Origin: Mariniflexile maritimum
GTDB lineage: Bacteria; Bacteroidota; Bacteroidia; Flavobacteriales; Flavobacteriaceae
Direction: 5' to 3'
NCBI RefSeq assembly: GCF_009746565.1
Contig: NZ_WRPN01000008.1
Coordinates: forward strand, 62,001-126,000
DNA length: 64,000 nt
The notes beneath the pieces are model-generated. The model searched no databases, was not told the DNA's origin, and saw only the letters and a program-made list of their open reading frames with translations. The number at the start of each line of letters is the position of its first letter. The stretch's first letter is position 1. The position numbers and the translations under genes are program-made. Positions 51,031-58,651 of this stretch are shown piece by piece.

Positions 51031-51870
51031 TCATATTATAATTTCTTTGCCTGTTGCAAGTTTTTGCAAGTGGTTTTTAAAAATAGCTGCTAGTTTTTTT
51101 GAAGCGTTATGTCCTGTGCAATGCCCTGTATAATAGGTTGCCCCGTTTGCCAATCGTTTTAGTTCACGAGCAATGGCTGTTAGTTCTAGGTCTGTTTCGG
51201 TTTCCATAGAAGGCGTGGTATCAACGAGATGAAAACCGCCCATAATCGTTTTAATGGTACTGTTTGGTAAAGCGGATTTTACTGCCGAAACCATATTTAA
51301 AATGCCGTTGTGCGCACAGCCACTAAACAGATGGATGCCTTTGGTGGTATTGATGGCGAAAACCAATTCGTGTTCAAAATCGTCCTTAATTAAGGTTTTG
51401 CCGTTTTGTTTATAAAGCAAATTATTGCCTTTAGGAAGCGTATAAATTTTATGGATTGTTGGGATGATGTGCAAATTATCAAAACTAATTGTGGTGTTTT
51501 CAAGTAAGATGCATCTGTTTTTGTATTTCAGCAACTCAGTGGGATAGCCAATGTTCTTTTTTTCGTTAGTGCGTATGGAAACGTATTGAAAATCGAAAAC
51601 AGCTCGTTTTAAATAGACGGTCGCTTTTTGGTTCATGTTCAAAAAATGGATTAAACCACCAATATGGTCGTAATGCCCATGCGAAATTATAACGGTATCA
51701 ACTTCCTTTAAATTGAGGTTTAATTTTTCGGCATTTTTAAGGAAAGCATCGGTTTTTCCCGTATCGAAAAGAATGGTATTGGCTTCGGTTTTAATGTAAA
51801 GCGACAAACCGTGTTCCGAAACGAAGTGTTCGTTAAGGCTGGAATTTTCTAAAAGCGTGGTCACTTTCAT
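51031..51870 (-). CDS. MBL-fold metallo-hydrolase
   Basis: The 279-residue protein carries the metallo-beta-lactamase-fold motif VIISHGHYDHIGGLIHFLN (about residue 60) and the later GCAHNGILNMVSAVKSAL and GGFHLVDT motifs. This variant, with SGCAH and TGHCTGHNASKKL near the C-terminus, matches the family often paired with DUF134 and NifX-like genes. It starts at the ATG complementary to 51868-51870, 11 bp after the DUF134 stop. It may be a phosphodiesterase or redox enzyme; the substrate is unknown. Confidence 0.9.
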   Translation of the reverse strand: MKVTTLLENSSLNEHFVSEHGLSLYIKTEANTILFDTGKTDAFLKNAEKLNLNLKEVDTVIISHGHYDHIGGLIHFLNMNQKATVYLKRAVFDFQYVSIRTNEKKNIGYPTELLKYKNRCILLENTTISFDNLHIIPTIHKIYTLPKGNNLLYKQNGKTLIKDDFEHELVFAINTTKGIHLFSGCAHNGILNMVSAVKSALPNSTIKTIMGGFHLVDTTPSMETETDLELTAIARELKRLANGATYYTGHCTGHNASKKLAAIFKNHLQKLATGKEIII

Positions 51871-51881
51871 TTTATTGATGG

Positions 51882-52289
51882 TTATTTCAAAATTTCCAAG
51901 GGTTCAACGGTGTCGAAATGGTGGCAGCCCGTACATTGAATGGTTTTATCGCTATCTTTTACCACTTTGAAGCATTTTTTGCATTTGTACCAATCCGCAT
52001 CAAATTTTATGGTGCCTCCATCGATGACAATCGATTTCCCTTCAACAAATGCTTTTGAAATTTTAAATAGCGCACTGTTGTAGATGCGTGTAAGGGTGGG
52101 TCGTGATACATGCATGCGTTCTGCGGCCTCATCTTGCGAAAGGCTTTCGTAATTCACCAATTTAATGGATTCGTATTCATCATATTGAAGCACAATAGGT
52201 TGGGTGGCGCATCGGGCCATTCCAAAAGGCTTAAAACCTTTCATTTTGGGAGGGATACAAACGTTTCGGAATTTTTGCGGACGCGGCAT
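51882..52289 (-). CDS. DUF134-family putative DNA-binding regulator
   Basis: The 135-residue protein contains MARCATQPIVLQYDEYESIK, then an HTH segment ESLSQDEAAERMHVSRPTLT and RIYNSALFKISKAFVEGKSI, and a C-terminal zinc-finger-like pattern CKKCFKVVKDSDKTIQCTGC (CxxC-x14-CxxC). This is the DUF134 (PF02001) layout, resembling sigma-70 region 4. It begins the DUF134-MBL-NifX unit. Two ATGAAC-N4-GTTCAT palindromes lie just upstream of its start, so it is a good candidate for an autoregulator of this divergent promoter. Confidence 0.92.
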   Translation of the reverse strand: MPRPQKFRNVCIPPKMKGFKPFGMARCATQPIVLQYDEYESIKLVNYESLSQDEAAERMHVSRPTLTRIYNSALFKISKAFVEGKSIVIDGGTIKFDADWYKCKKCFKVVKDSDKTIQCTGCHHFDTVEPLEILK

Positions 52290-52325
52290 GGGTAATATTT
52301 ATAAGGAAACAATTAATTCTTTTTA

Positions 52326-52333
52326 CAAATATA
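52326..52333 (-). promoter_or_regulatory. -7 box of the DUF134 operon
   Basis: The complement reads TATATTTG. The box lies 37 bp upstream of the DUF134 start, and operator 1 (52334-52349) begins immediately next to it, where it would overlap the polymerase footprint. Confidence 0.65.
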
Positions 52334-52349
52334 ATGAACGTAGGTTCAT
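52334..52349. promoter_or_regulatory. Operator 1: ATGAAC-GTAG-GTTCAT
   Basis: Perfect 6-nt arms, 4-nt spacer. It lies directly against the minus-strand -7 box, so binding would block the DUF134 promoter. An identical palindrome occurs at 52387-52402. Confidence 0.8.
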
Positions 52350-52367
52350 AAATAACATCATTTACTA

Positions 52368-52375
52368 TATATTTG
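52368..52375 (+). promoter_or_regulatory. -7 box of the thioesterase gene
   Basis: TATATTTG matches TAnnTTTG, 73 bp upstream of the thioesterase ATG at 52448. The mirror image box serves the DUF134 gene. Confidence 0.6.
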
Positions 52376-52386
52376 TAAAACTATTT

Positions 52387-52402
52387 ATGAACACAAGTTC
52401 AT
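52387..52402. promoter_or_regulatory. Operator 2: ATGAAC-ACAA-GTTCAT
   Basis: Perfect 6-nt arms, 4-nt spacer; centre 53 bp from that of operator 1. It covers the expected transcription start of the thioesterase promoter, about 10 bp after the -7 box. Confidence 0.8.
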
Positions 52403-52447
52403 TATAAAAGTCAAGTATTTCAATAAAAACAATAAAAGTAGCCTCGG

Positions 52448-52858
52448 ATGGAATTAGCAGCACGAATCGAAAAATCGGAAACAAGACAGTTTAAAATGGT
52501 GTTTCCCAATACATTAAACGACCACGAAACCTTGTTTGGTGGAACTGCCATGAAATGGATGGACGAAGTAGCCTACATAACCGCCACGCGTTTTGCAAGG
52601 TTGAAAATGGTAACGATATCGACCGACAAAATAAAGTTTAAACATGCCATAAAACCCGGAACCATTGCCGAAATTATTGGTAAAGTGGTAAACATTGGCA
52701 ATTTTAAACTGGATATTCAAGTAGAGATTTGGGTTGAAAGCATGCATGGTTACGATAGACTGATGGCTGTTGATGCCGTATTTACCTTTGCCGCCATTAA
52801 CGAACAAGGGAAGTTGATCCCTTTAACAGAAAAGCAATTTATAGCAGCTCTCAATTGA
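52448..52858 (+). CDS. Acyl-CoA thioesterase, hotdog fold (YciA/BFIT-like)
   Basis: The 136-residue protein reads MVFPNTLNDHETLFGGTAMK, then WMDEVAYITATRFARLKMVT and FKHAIKPGTIAEIIGKVVNI. The Asn-Asp motif with GGxxMKWMDE is the active site pattern of the Acot/YciA hotdog thioesterases that hydrolyse acyl-CoA. It is preceded by a promoter region shared with the divergent DUF134 operon, with a palindromic operator near the transcription start, so its expression may be co-regulated with that operon. Confidence 0.92.
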   Translation: MELAARIEKSETRQFKMVFPNTLNDHETLFGGTAMKWMDEVAYITATRFARLKMVTISTDKIKFKHAIKPGTIAEIIGKVVNIGNFKLDIQVEIWVESMHGYDRLMAVDAVFTFAAINEQGKLIPLTEKQFIAALN

Positions 52859-52912
52859 GTTGGTGCTTTTGTTTTAATTGAAAACGGCGACTGGAAACGG
52901 ATTTCAAATAGC

Positions 52913-53701
52913 TTATTCCGCAGTAAAGAAATTATAAAAGTTATTGAATTTTAGTTTTAAATCATCAACAGTGTTTTTAGCATTTTCAATCGATTTTTCT
53001 TCAATCAATGCATGCATGTCGCCTTCAACACCACTGAAAAAATTGTGAATTTGATCAAATTTTGCTCCCGTATAGGATTTGTCGAGCATGATAAATTTGG
53101 CTTGTTCAAATAAATCCTTTCCCAATTGGTTGTAATCCTTGATGTTGTCCGATTTAAAACCGTACAATGAATTTAAAATGCTGTCTGCTTTTTCAATGGT
53201 TTCTGGTTTTAGTGTCCATGGGTTTCCATCGTTTAGCTGTAGGTCGTCCATCATGGCCATTTTCATTTTTGGGGCCGAACCAAAATCGTATTCATAAATT
53301 GTTTCGGCAATTAATTTCAGTTCATCTTGGTTGTAATTTAATTTCGGCATTAAATTAAATTTTTTTATGGCTCCCGGCATTAGGGTTTTTTCTTCTGAAG
53401 GATTATTTACAATGTAGGTTATGGCCTTTACAAAGTCTTCTTTGTTTTGGTAGTTAGGTAAATAATGTTCCTTTACGCGCAACATGGGTGGGGCTATCAT
53501 TTGGTCCATTTTTGCTGGGTCGGGACTTTCAAAATGGCAGATATAGCATTTGCTTACCATAAGTTCGTAACCCTTTGTGTCTGTAAGGTTGGGTTGGGCT
53601 AGGGCAGTAGCGGCTTCTGTTTTGGTTTGTTTTTGGTTGCACGACGTTAAGAAGGTAGTTGCAAAAATGGCAATGGTCAAAAATTTAATAAAAGGTTTCA
53701 T
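52913..53701 (-). CDS. Lipoprotein c-type cytochrome-like protein
   Basis: The 262-residue protein starts with MKPFIKFLTIAIFATTFLTS then Cys (lipobox LTSC), so it is a lipoprotein. A CxxCH heme-binding motif, CYICH, is at residues 53-57 (GYELMVSKCYICHFESPD), with probable distal Met in MIAPPML or LMPGAIKKFNLMP. The C-terminal half is helical and has no recognised domain. Cytochrome-like lipoproteins carry electrons in the periplasm. The following EF-hand and CpxP-like genes on the same strand and a sigma factor gene upstream suggest a common stress-linked unit. Confidence 0.85.
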   Translation of the reverse strand: MKPFIKFLTIAIFATTFLTSCNQKQTKTEAATALAQPNLTDTKGYELMVSKCYICHFESPDPAKMDQMIAPPMLRVKEHYLPNYQNKEDFVKAITYIVNNPSEEKTLMPGAIKKFNLMPKLNYNQDELKLIAETIYEYDFGSAPKMKMAMMDDLQLNDGNPWTLKPETIEKADSILNSLYGFKSDNIKDYNQLGKDLFEQAKFIMLDKSYTGAKFDQIHNFFSGVEGDMHALIEEKSIENAKNTVDDLKLKFNNFYNFFTAE

Positions 53702-53758
53702 TTTGGTTTTTTTATAAATTAAATACCAGGTGCTTTTTAGGGCACCCGATGTTTGTAA

Positions 53759-54358
53759 CTATTTGTTTTTAAATCTTTTTGCTTGGTTTTTTGCGAATTC
53801 GGCCGGTAAAATAACACCATCTTTGTTTAGGTCGATACTTTCAAAGGTTGGCGCATTGGCGGCATTTTGCATCCTTCCGCCATTTTCAGCGTTTTGGGTT
53901 TGTCTTTCAGTTCTTGTTTTTTCAAATTCTTCGGCAGTTATTTGTCCGTTTCCGTCTAAGTCGAAAGTTTCAAAAGTAGCTCTGTTTTGCATGTTCATAC
54001 CACTTTTTGCACCTTGTTTGTTTTGTTTGTTTCCTCTATTGGCAAGGGTGTTTGTTTGATGTTTTGCAAATTCGTCTTTTGTTACTTTTCCGTCTTTATT
54101 CAAGTCGATACTTTCAAAGGATGGCGCGTTTGCACTGTTTCTCATCATGCCCCCATTTTTGGCATTTTGATTTTGCCGTTGTGCCCTGGCTTCAGTAAAT
54201 TCTGATGCGGTAATAAACCCATCGGAATTGAGGTCGAAAGTTTCAAAAGTGGGTCTGTTTTGCATGCCTTTTCCCATGCCGCCACTTTGTGCATAGGTAT
54301 TGATATTGAATAACAATACGGTTGCTAAGGTTGCTAATGTGCAGATTGTTGTTTTCAT
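53759..54358 (-). CDS. Exported EF-hand protein with an internal duplication
   Basis: The 199-residue protein has a signal peptide MKTTICTLATLATVLLFNIN ending near YAQ and four EF-hand loops: DLNSDGFITASEF, DLNKDGKVTKDEF, DLDGNGQITAEEF and DLNKDGVILPAEF, each with the Dx[ND]x[DN]G pattern. The first pair and second pair are copies of one another (FETFDL/FESIDL, NQNAKNGGMM/TQNAENGGRM), so the gene arose by internal duplication of a two-loop unit. It probably binds Ca2+ in the periplasm. It is the fourth gene of the first ECF module. Confidence 0.9.
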   Translation of the reverse strand: MKTTICTLATLATVLLFNINTYAQSGGMGKGMQNRPTFETFDLNSDGFITASEFTEARAQRQNQNAKNGGMMRNSANAPSFESIDLNKDGKVTKDEFAKHQTNTLANRGNKQNKQGAKSGMNMQNRATFETFDLDGNGQITAEEFEKTRTERQTQNAENGGRMQNAANAPTFESIDLNKDGVILPAEFAKNQAKRFKNK

Positions 54359-54370
54359 TTTATTGCTTTT

Positions 54371-54883
54371 TTAATTGTTTTTATAATGTTTTTCTTCGGG
54401 CATGGTTAAATCGCCGTTTGAATTGACCATCATTTTAAAGGTTTGGAATAGTTTCGTTTTTTGATCTTCATGGCATATTGCTTTCATGTCGAGATAGTAT
54501 TGAATGGTTAGGTTTTTTAAGGCTGTGTGCAAATGGCCTAAGTTTTTTGATAATTGGTGCAGTTTCAAGGTGTCCGATGCTGGTTTGCCTAATTCTGTAA
54601 CTATGTCATTTCTGTTTTTATCCATTTTTTCTAAAAGGATGTCTGAGTTTTGATGATAACGCTGTCTAATTTCCTGGAACGCACGTTGTTGTTGGTTCGA
54701 CAGGTTTAATGCTTCCTTAAAATAACGGCCTAGGTGTTTGGTTGGCGAAGCCTTTTCGTTGTTGTTTTGCGATTTATAATTGGTAATTTCATTTTTTCTG
54801 TATAAAATCGTTCCAACAATGCTTAGGTTCAGTAGTACCAAAAGCCCTATGATTCCTAATAATATTTTAATGTTTTTTTGCAT
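54371..54883 (-). CDS. CpxP/Spy-like periplasmic protein (heavy-metal-sensor type)
   Basis: The 170-residue protein has one N-terminal membrane helix (about 6-28, IKILLGIIGLLVLLNLSIVG) and a helical periplasmic domain: RYFKEALNLSNQQQRAFQEI, RQRYHQNSDILLEKMDKNRN. This is the Spy/CpxP-type pattern, as in periplasmic heavy metal sensor proteins (PF13801) that act as antagonists or chaperones in envelope stress. It lies 4 bp after the putative anti-sigma gene and 12 bp before the EF-hand gene on the same strand. Confidence 0.82.
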   Translation of the reverse strand: MQKNIKILLGIIGLLVLLNLSIVGTILYRKNEITNYKSQNNNEKASPTKHLGRYFKEALNLSNQQQRAFQEIRQRYHQNSDILLEKMDKNRNDIVTELGKPASDTLKLHQLSKNLGHLHTALKNLTIQYYLDMKAICHEDQKTKLFQTFKMMVNSNGDLTMPEEKHYKNN

Positions 54884-54887
54884 TTGT

Positions 54888-55328
54888 TCATTCTTTTTTT
54901 AACAATACGGTTTCCATTTTTTCTAGTTGTAGGTCGTTGAAGTGAAATTCCGAGCTGTATTTTAGCGCTGTAAAGGTCGCATTGGTGTTGCTGGCTAAGT
55001 TGCCAATGGCGAAACCGGTATATAAGGTTATTGCTATAATTGCTAGTGCCATAATGGGTTTAAAAATGCTTGTTGCCCAAGTTGTGCCAATATAGGTGGC
55101 TTGTTTTTTGTTGTTTTGGAGTTTGTTACAAATTTTAGAAAATAACAACGGATTGTTTTCTAATTGTTCCTTTTCATTGGTTAAATGGTAGGTTGCTTCC
55201 AGTTCATTTAATATGTTTTTATAGTTTTCTGAATGGTTTATAATAGTACTTACGCGTTCCATGTCTTTGGCAGGAAGTTGGTTGTTAAAATACTTCAACA
55301 TCGTGTTATTTGATAATTTACCGTTCAT
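54888..55328 (-). CDS. Putative membrane anti-sigma factor
   Basis: The 146-residue protein has a cytoplasmic N-terminal half (KLSNNTMLKYFNNQLPAKDM, then ERVSTIINHSENYKNILNEL), one membrane helix (about 87-108, IFKPIMALAIIAITLYTGFA) and a short periplasmic end. The position directly after an ECF sigma factor gene (34 bp) and the single helix make an anti-sigma factor likely. No zinc-binding ZAS motif is seen; the CHxC signature is absent. It is the second gene of the module. Confidence 0.7.
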   Translation of the reverse strand: MNGKLSNNTMLKYFNNQLPAKDMERVSTIINHSENYKNILNELEATYHLTNEKEQLENNPLLFSKICNKLQNNKKQATYIGTTWATSIFKPIMALAIIAITLYTGFAIGNLASNTNATFTALKYSSEFHFNDLQLEKMETVLLKKE

Positions 55329-55362
55329 GGTTCATGCGTTTATATATTGGACACCGTTTAGG

Positions 55363-55944
55363 TTATAAACTTGTGCCTTTTTTTATTTTTTTTAAAATAT
55401 TTTTTTGGATGTTCATTTTAGCTCTGTGGATCAGGCCTTCAACCGAAGCTAATGACAGGTCCATGATGGACGCAATGTCTTTATACGGAACGGCTTCGTA
55501 ATTGTGAAGGATAAAGGCTGTTTTTTGGTTTTCGGGAAGTAAGTGAATGGCGTTTCTTAATAGCGTAAGCCGTTGTTTTTTAAGGTCATCAAGGGCATCA
55601 TCAACGGGGCTGTCTTCCATTTGTAAGGGGGATGAAGCACTGGAACTAAAAAGATTTTCAATGCTTTTGAAAATAGCATGTTTTTTATGGTCTCTTATAA
55701 AATTGAGCGATTTGTTTACGGCAATTCGGTACAGCCACGTTGCTATTTTCGATTGAAATGTAAATTTATGGATGTTTTGATAGGCTTGTATAAACACTTC
55801 TTGGGTAATATCTTCCGCATCGTTTTTGTTGTGGGTAAAATGAAAACAAGTGTTTAGCACCAACGACTGATATTTGTCAACAAAAATTTTAAAATACAGT
55901 TGGTTTTTATCAATGATACCAGAAATTAATTCCTCATCGGTCAT
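55363..55944 (-). CDS. ECF RNA polymerase sigma factor (module 1)
   Basis: The 193-residue protein has sigma region 2 (HFTHNKNDAEDITQEVFIQA, ATWLYRIAVNKSLNFIRDHK) and region 4 (LPENQKTAFILHNYEAVPYK, DIASIMDLSLASVEGLIHRA). The DAEDITQEVF and ATWLYRIA motifs are standard for ECF sigma factors. It directs its own module of anti-sigma factor, CpxP-like, EF-hand and possibly the cytochrome genes. It begins at the ATG complementary to 55942-55944. Confidence 0.93.
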   Translation of the reverse strand: MTDEELISGIIDKNQLYFKIFVDKYQSLVLNTCFHFTHNKNDAEDITQEVFIQAYQNIHKFTFQSKIATWLYRIAVNKSLNFIRDHKKHAIFKSIENLFSSSASSPLQMEDSPVDDALDDLKKQRLTLLRNAIHLLPENQKTAFILHNYEAVPYKDIASIMDLSLASVEGLIHRAKMNIQKNILKKIKKGTSL

Positions 55945-56103
55945 TTATTTTTTGTTGAAATCGTTCATATAGCTTATACACAGGTTCGGTTAAAAACTTT
56001 TGGGAGCCGTGGGTTTTTAAGTTTGGTGTAAAGCTTTCTGTTTTTTTTTAATTGACTGAAAAATGATGCTATTTTTTTTTATGGATTAAAAAGCAGCGAT
56101 ACC

Positions 56104-56499
56104 TTAATTATTCTCAATATCACTAATATGATGCTCCAGTGCTTTTACTGAAATTTGAATTTCCATAATTAACAGTGCCAACGATATAATCAATAAAATA
56201 AGGGCTGTACCAAACACCCAAACCGCTAGGGTATGTTGTTGGATGTAAATTAAAAACATGGTCAAAACACAAAGTAATAAACTGGAAATACCAAAAATTT
56301 GCATGCTTCGTGTTAGGTACAGGCGTTGTTTTATATTTATTATCTGCGCAATTAAAACCTTGTCTTTGTTTTTTTTGTATTTATTGTGTAAATCCCTTAT
56401 AACGGCGGCATAGGCTAAAAACCGATTGGTATATGCCAGCATAATTAATGAGATTGCCGAAAATAACAAGGCTGGCGTGGTAAGTGTTAATTCTTCCAT
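56104..56499 (-). CDS. DUF2721-family membrane protein
   Basis: The 131-residue protein has three membrane helices (PALLFSAISLIMLAYTNRFL, MQIFGISSLLLCVLTMFLIY and LAVWVFGTALILLIISLALL) with a basic loop DLHNKYKKNKDKVLIAQI between the first two. This arrangement is the DUF2721 family (PF11026); the function is not known. It lies between the two sigma modules on the same strand, about 160 bp from module 1. Confidence 0.82.
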   Translation of the reverse strand: MEELTLTTPALLFSAISLIMLAYTNRFLAYAAVIRDLHNKYKKNKDKVLIAQIINIKQRLYLTRSMQIFGISSLLLCVLTMFLIYIQQHTLAVWVFGTALILLIISLALLIMEIQISVKALEHHISDIENN

Positions 56500-56572
56500 G
56501 TATTTAAAAGTTTACTCAAATTTAGTAACTTTAAATTTTAAGAAGACATATTTTATGCCAAATTATTTTCTA

Positions 56573-57469
56573 TTATAAATCAATTAGGTAACCTATGGAT
56601 ATATTAAAAAAACCGGTTTTGTTTAACTGGGGTTCCGTTTCAACACGAGAAGGGAGGTTAAAGTTATAGCCTAATTCAAAATCCCACGATTTGGTTACTA
56701 AGGTAAGCGGGATGTTGACTTGTGTGTTTAGTAAATCGAAAATATCGTTATAAATATATTCTACTGTGGTTATATCGCCAATAGTGTTTAGCTGCTCTAA
56801 AGCGGTAGTTTGTTGTGCTATTACAAAACTAATTTGTGGTCTTAGTTTTAATAAATAATCCTTTTTTTTTGCTAAAGTTAAATTGGCGTAGCTTCGTGAT
56901 ACCATTTGAAACGATTGATCTGTGCCGAATAAATAGGAAGTTGCCAGTTTTGTGCCTAGTGTTCGTTTTTTATTCCGTATGCCTAAACTTAAATCTATAG
57001 AGTTTGTAAATGTATCCCAACCATTGGCATAGAAATATCTGGTATATCCCACGTTGTAATTAAAAATATTTTTTTTGCCAATGGTGTTGTAATAGCCTAG
57101 AGAAATATTGGTAAAATCCCAATTTGGACTAAAGGTTTCATAATAAATTCCAGAAACGCTTATGTTAAAACCTGAAGCAGTATAATAAGATAGTTGTGGC
57201 ACTATATTAAATTGATCGATTCCAGAATCGCGACCCGTAAAAAAGGTATTGCTGTTAAAAGATACATTGGTGTATATAAAATTATTGGAGTTGAATGAAT
57301 TTAAAATATCATTCATAAATTGTTGGTCGTTGAAAAAGAGTTCGTCAAGAAGCAAATCTATATCATCTTCTTTGGGCTCTTGGGCATATAAATTAACAGG
57401 GGTTGCCGCTGTTACCAGCAGCAACCAAAGTGCTAAAATTTGTTTGTTATACAAGAGTTTCGTTTTCAT
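56573..57469 (-). CDS. Outer-membrane-type beta-barrel protein of module 2
   Basis: The 298-residue protein has a signal peptide ending near LYAQEPKEDD and then a rhythm of short aromatic strands: YTNVSFNSNTFFTGRDSGID, YYTASGFNISVSGIYYETFS, IFNYNVGYTRYFYANGWDTF, ending in TGFFNISIGYLIDL with a terminal Leu rather than Phe. This is the pattern of a small outer-membrane barrel. I do not know the family. It is the last gene of the second ECF module and may be its regulated target, 17 bp after the LTxxQ-type protein. Confidence 0.7.
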   Translation of the reverse strand: MKTKLLYNKQILALWLLLVTAATPVNLYAQEPKEDDIDLLLDELFFNDQQFMNDILNSFNSNNFIYTNVSFNSNTFFTGRDSGIDQFNIVPQLSYYTASGFNISVSGIYYETFSPNWDFTNISLGYYNTIGKKNIFNYNVGYTRYFYANGWDTFTNSIDLSLGIRNKKRTLGTKLATSYLFGTDQSFQMVSRSYANLTLAKKKDYLLKLRPQISFVIAQQTTALEQLNTIGDITTVEYIYNDIFDLLNTQVNIPLTLVTKSWDFELGYNFNLPSRVETEPQLNKTGFFNISIGYLIDL

Positions 57470-57486
57470 CTTTACAAGATAAGATT

Positions 57487-58023
57487 TTAACTTCCTCCTT
57501 TTCCATTACCTTTTCCGCCACCATTTCCAGTACGGGTTCCATCGTTATTTCTGGTTTTGTCTCCATTGTCTCCATTGCCTCCAAAGCCTTCACCATTTCT
57601 CATTTCACCTTGGCCAGATTGTTGTCGGGTTTGTTGCATGTGTTCTTGTAGCATTTGTCTTTGTTCTTGAGTGCACGATTCTCTAAACTGGTCTCTTAAT
57701 TGTCGTAATTGGCGTTCTTGACTTTGAACCATTTGGTTTTGAGCATCGGTGAAGGTTTCTCGCAAACGCAATCTAATTTGTTCTTTGGTTTGGGTTTTGT
57801 CTTGCAAAATAGCTAACTGTTCGGCTGTTAAAGAGGCTTTGAGCAGTTCGCGGTTTTTTAACATTAATTGGCGCTGTGTTTGCAACATGTCTTTTTGTTT
57901 AACGGTTAGTTGGTTCATAATAGCAGTGTAATCATCTTCTTGGGCAAAAAGAGTACTTCCTGTTGTTAAAAGCATTACTATACCAAATAATGCGATGACT
58001 GTTTTTAAGGATGTTGTTTTCAT
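57487..58023 (-). CDS. Exported LTxxQ (CpxP/Spy-like) protein with Gly/Asn-rich tail
   Basis: The product starts at the ATG complementary to 58021-58023 (178 residues) with a signal peptide MKTTSLKTVIALFGIVMLLT cleaved near LFAQ. Three LTxxQ-like motifs occur: QLTVKQKDML, SLTAEQLAIL and SCTQEQRQML, in long helices rich in Gln and Arg, as in Spy/CpxP. The tail from about 135 on is GNGDNGDKTRNNDGTRTGNG and similar, a flexible Gly/Asn-rich stretch. It follows the anti-sigma-like gene of module 2. Confidence 0.8.
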   Translation of the reverse strand: MKTTSLKTVIALFGIVMLLTTGSTLFAQEDDYTAIMNQLTVKQKDMLQTQRQLMLKNRELLKASLTAEQLAILQDKTQTKEQIRLRLRETFTDAQNQMVQSQERQLRQLRDQFRESCTQEQRQMLQEHMQQTRQQSGQGEMRNGEGFGGNGDNGDKTRNNDGTRTGNGGGKGNGKGGS

Positions 58024-58092
58024 GATGTATGACATTAAATTATTAAATCTGTTCTACTCACTTAGAACCCGAAACTTTAAAATAGTTTGAAA

Positions 58093-58596
58093 TTATAACA
58101 CAATATTTTCAATTAAGCTTTTATCGAGGTAATTGTTTATTAACGAGTCTTCTATTAAAACAGAATTTATGAAAATATTTTCCAATTGTTGTTCGGATAA
58201 TTCGGTTTCAATTACCACATTATTAACTATGTAATTATCTAAATAGGCATCTATGTCTGAGTCTGGCACCAATAATGATGATGTTAAGAAATCATTTTCA
58301 TTAAAATAAGACCTCACGGTTTTAACAGCTTCAGTATTTGTAATCTGTTCGGTGGTTTTTGTGCTGTTTTTCCGCAAATAAAAAGTAAGTCCAATGGCAA
58401 GCAAAAAACTGGCTGCCAAAGGATATGCAACCATTGGCCTTAACCAAAAGATGGTTTGTTTTGGTTTTTCTGGTTTTATGACTTTATTAAGAATATTTTC
58501 CTTGGATTTAGCAAAGAAATCTTCAGGAATATCCATTCCAAGCTTATCTTTATGAAGTTTTGAAATGTTGTTTTTATGTTGATTTGAATTTTCCAT
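58093..58596 (-). CDS. Putative anti-sigma factor of module 2
   Basis: The 167-residue protein has a cytoplasmic N-terminus MENSNQHKNNISKLHKDKLG, then DIPEDFFAKSKENILNKVIK, one membrane helix (about 55-72, AYPLAASFLLAIGLTFYL) and a periplasmic domain rich in Asn, Asp and Leu. It lies 55 bp after the ECF sigma gene on the same strand; position and topology suggest an anti-sigma factor, though no family motif is visible. The C-terminal part carries two repeats of an IDxYLDN/NNYLDKS type. Confidence 0.65.
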   Translation of the reverse strand: MENSNQHKNNISKLHKDKLGMDIPEDFFAKSKENILNKVIKPEKPKQTIFWLRPMVAYPLAASFLLAIGLTFYLRKNSTKTTEQITNTEAVKTVRSYFNENDFLTSSLLVPDSDIDAYLDNYIVNNVVIETELSEQQLENIFINSVLIEDSLINNYLDKSLIENIVL

Positions 58597-58651
58597 AGTG
58601 TTTTTTAAAATATTGATTTCAGTTAGACCTTAAATTCGTTACAAAGTTTGT

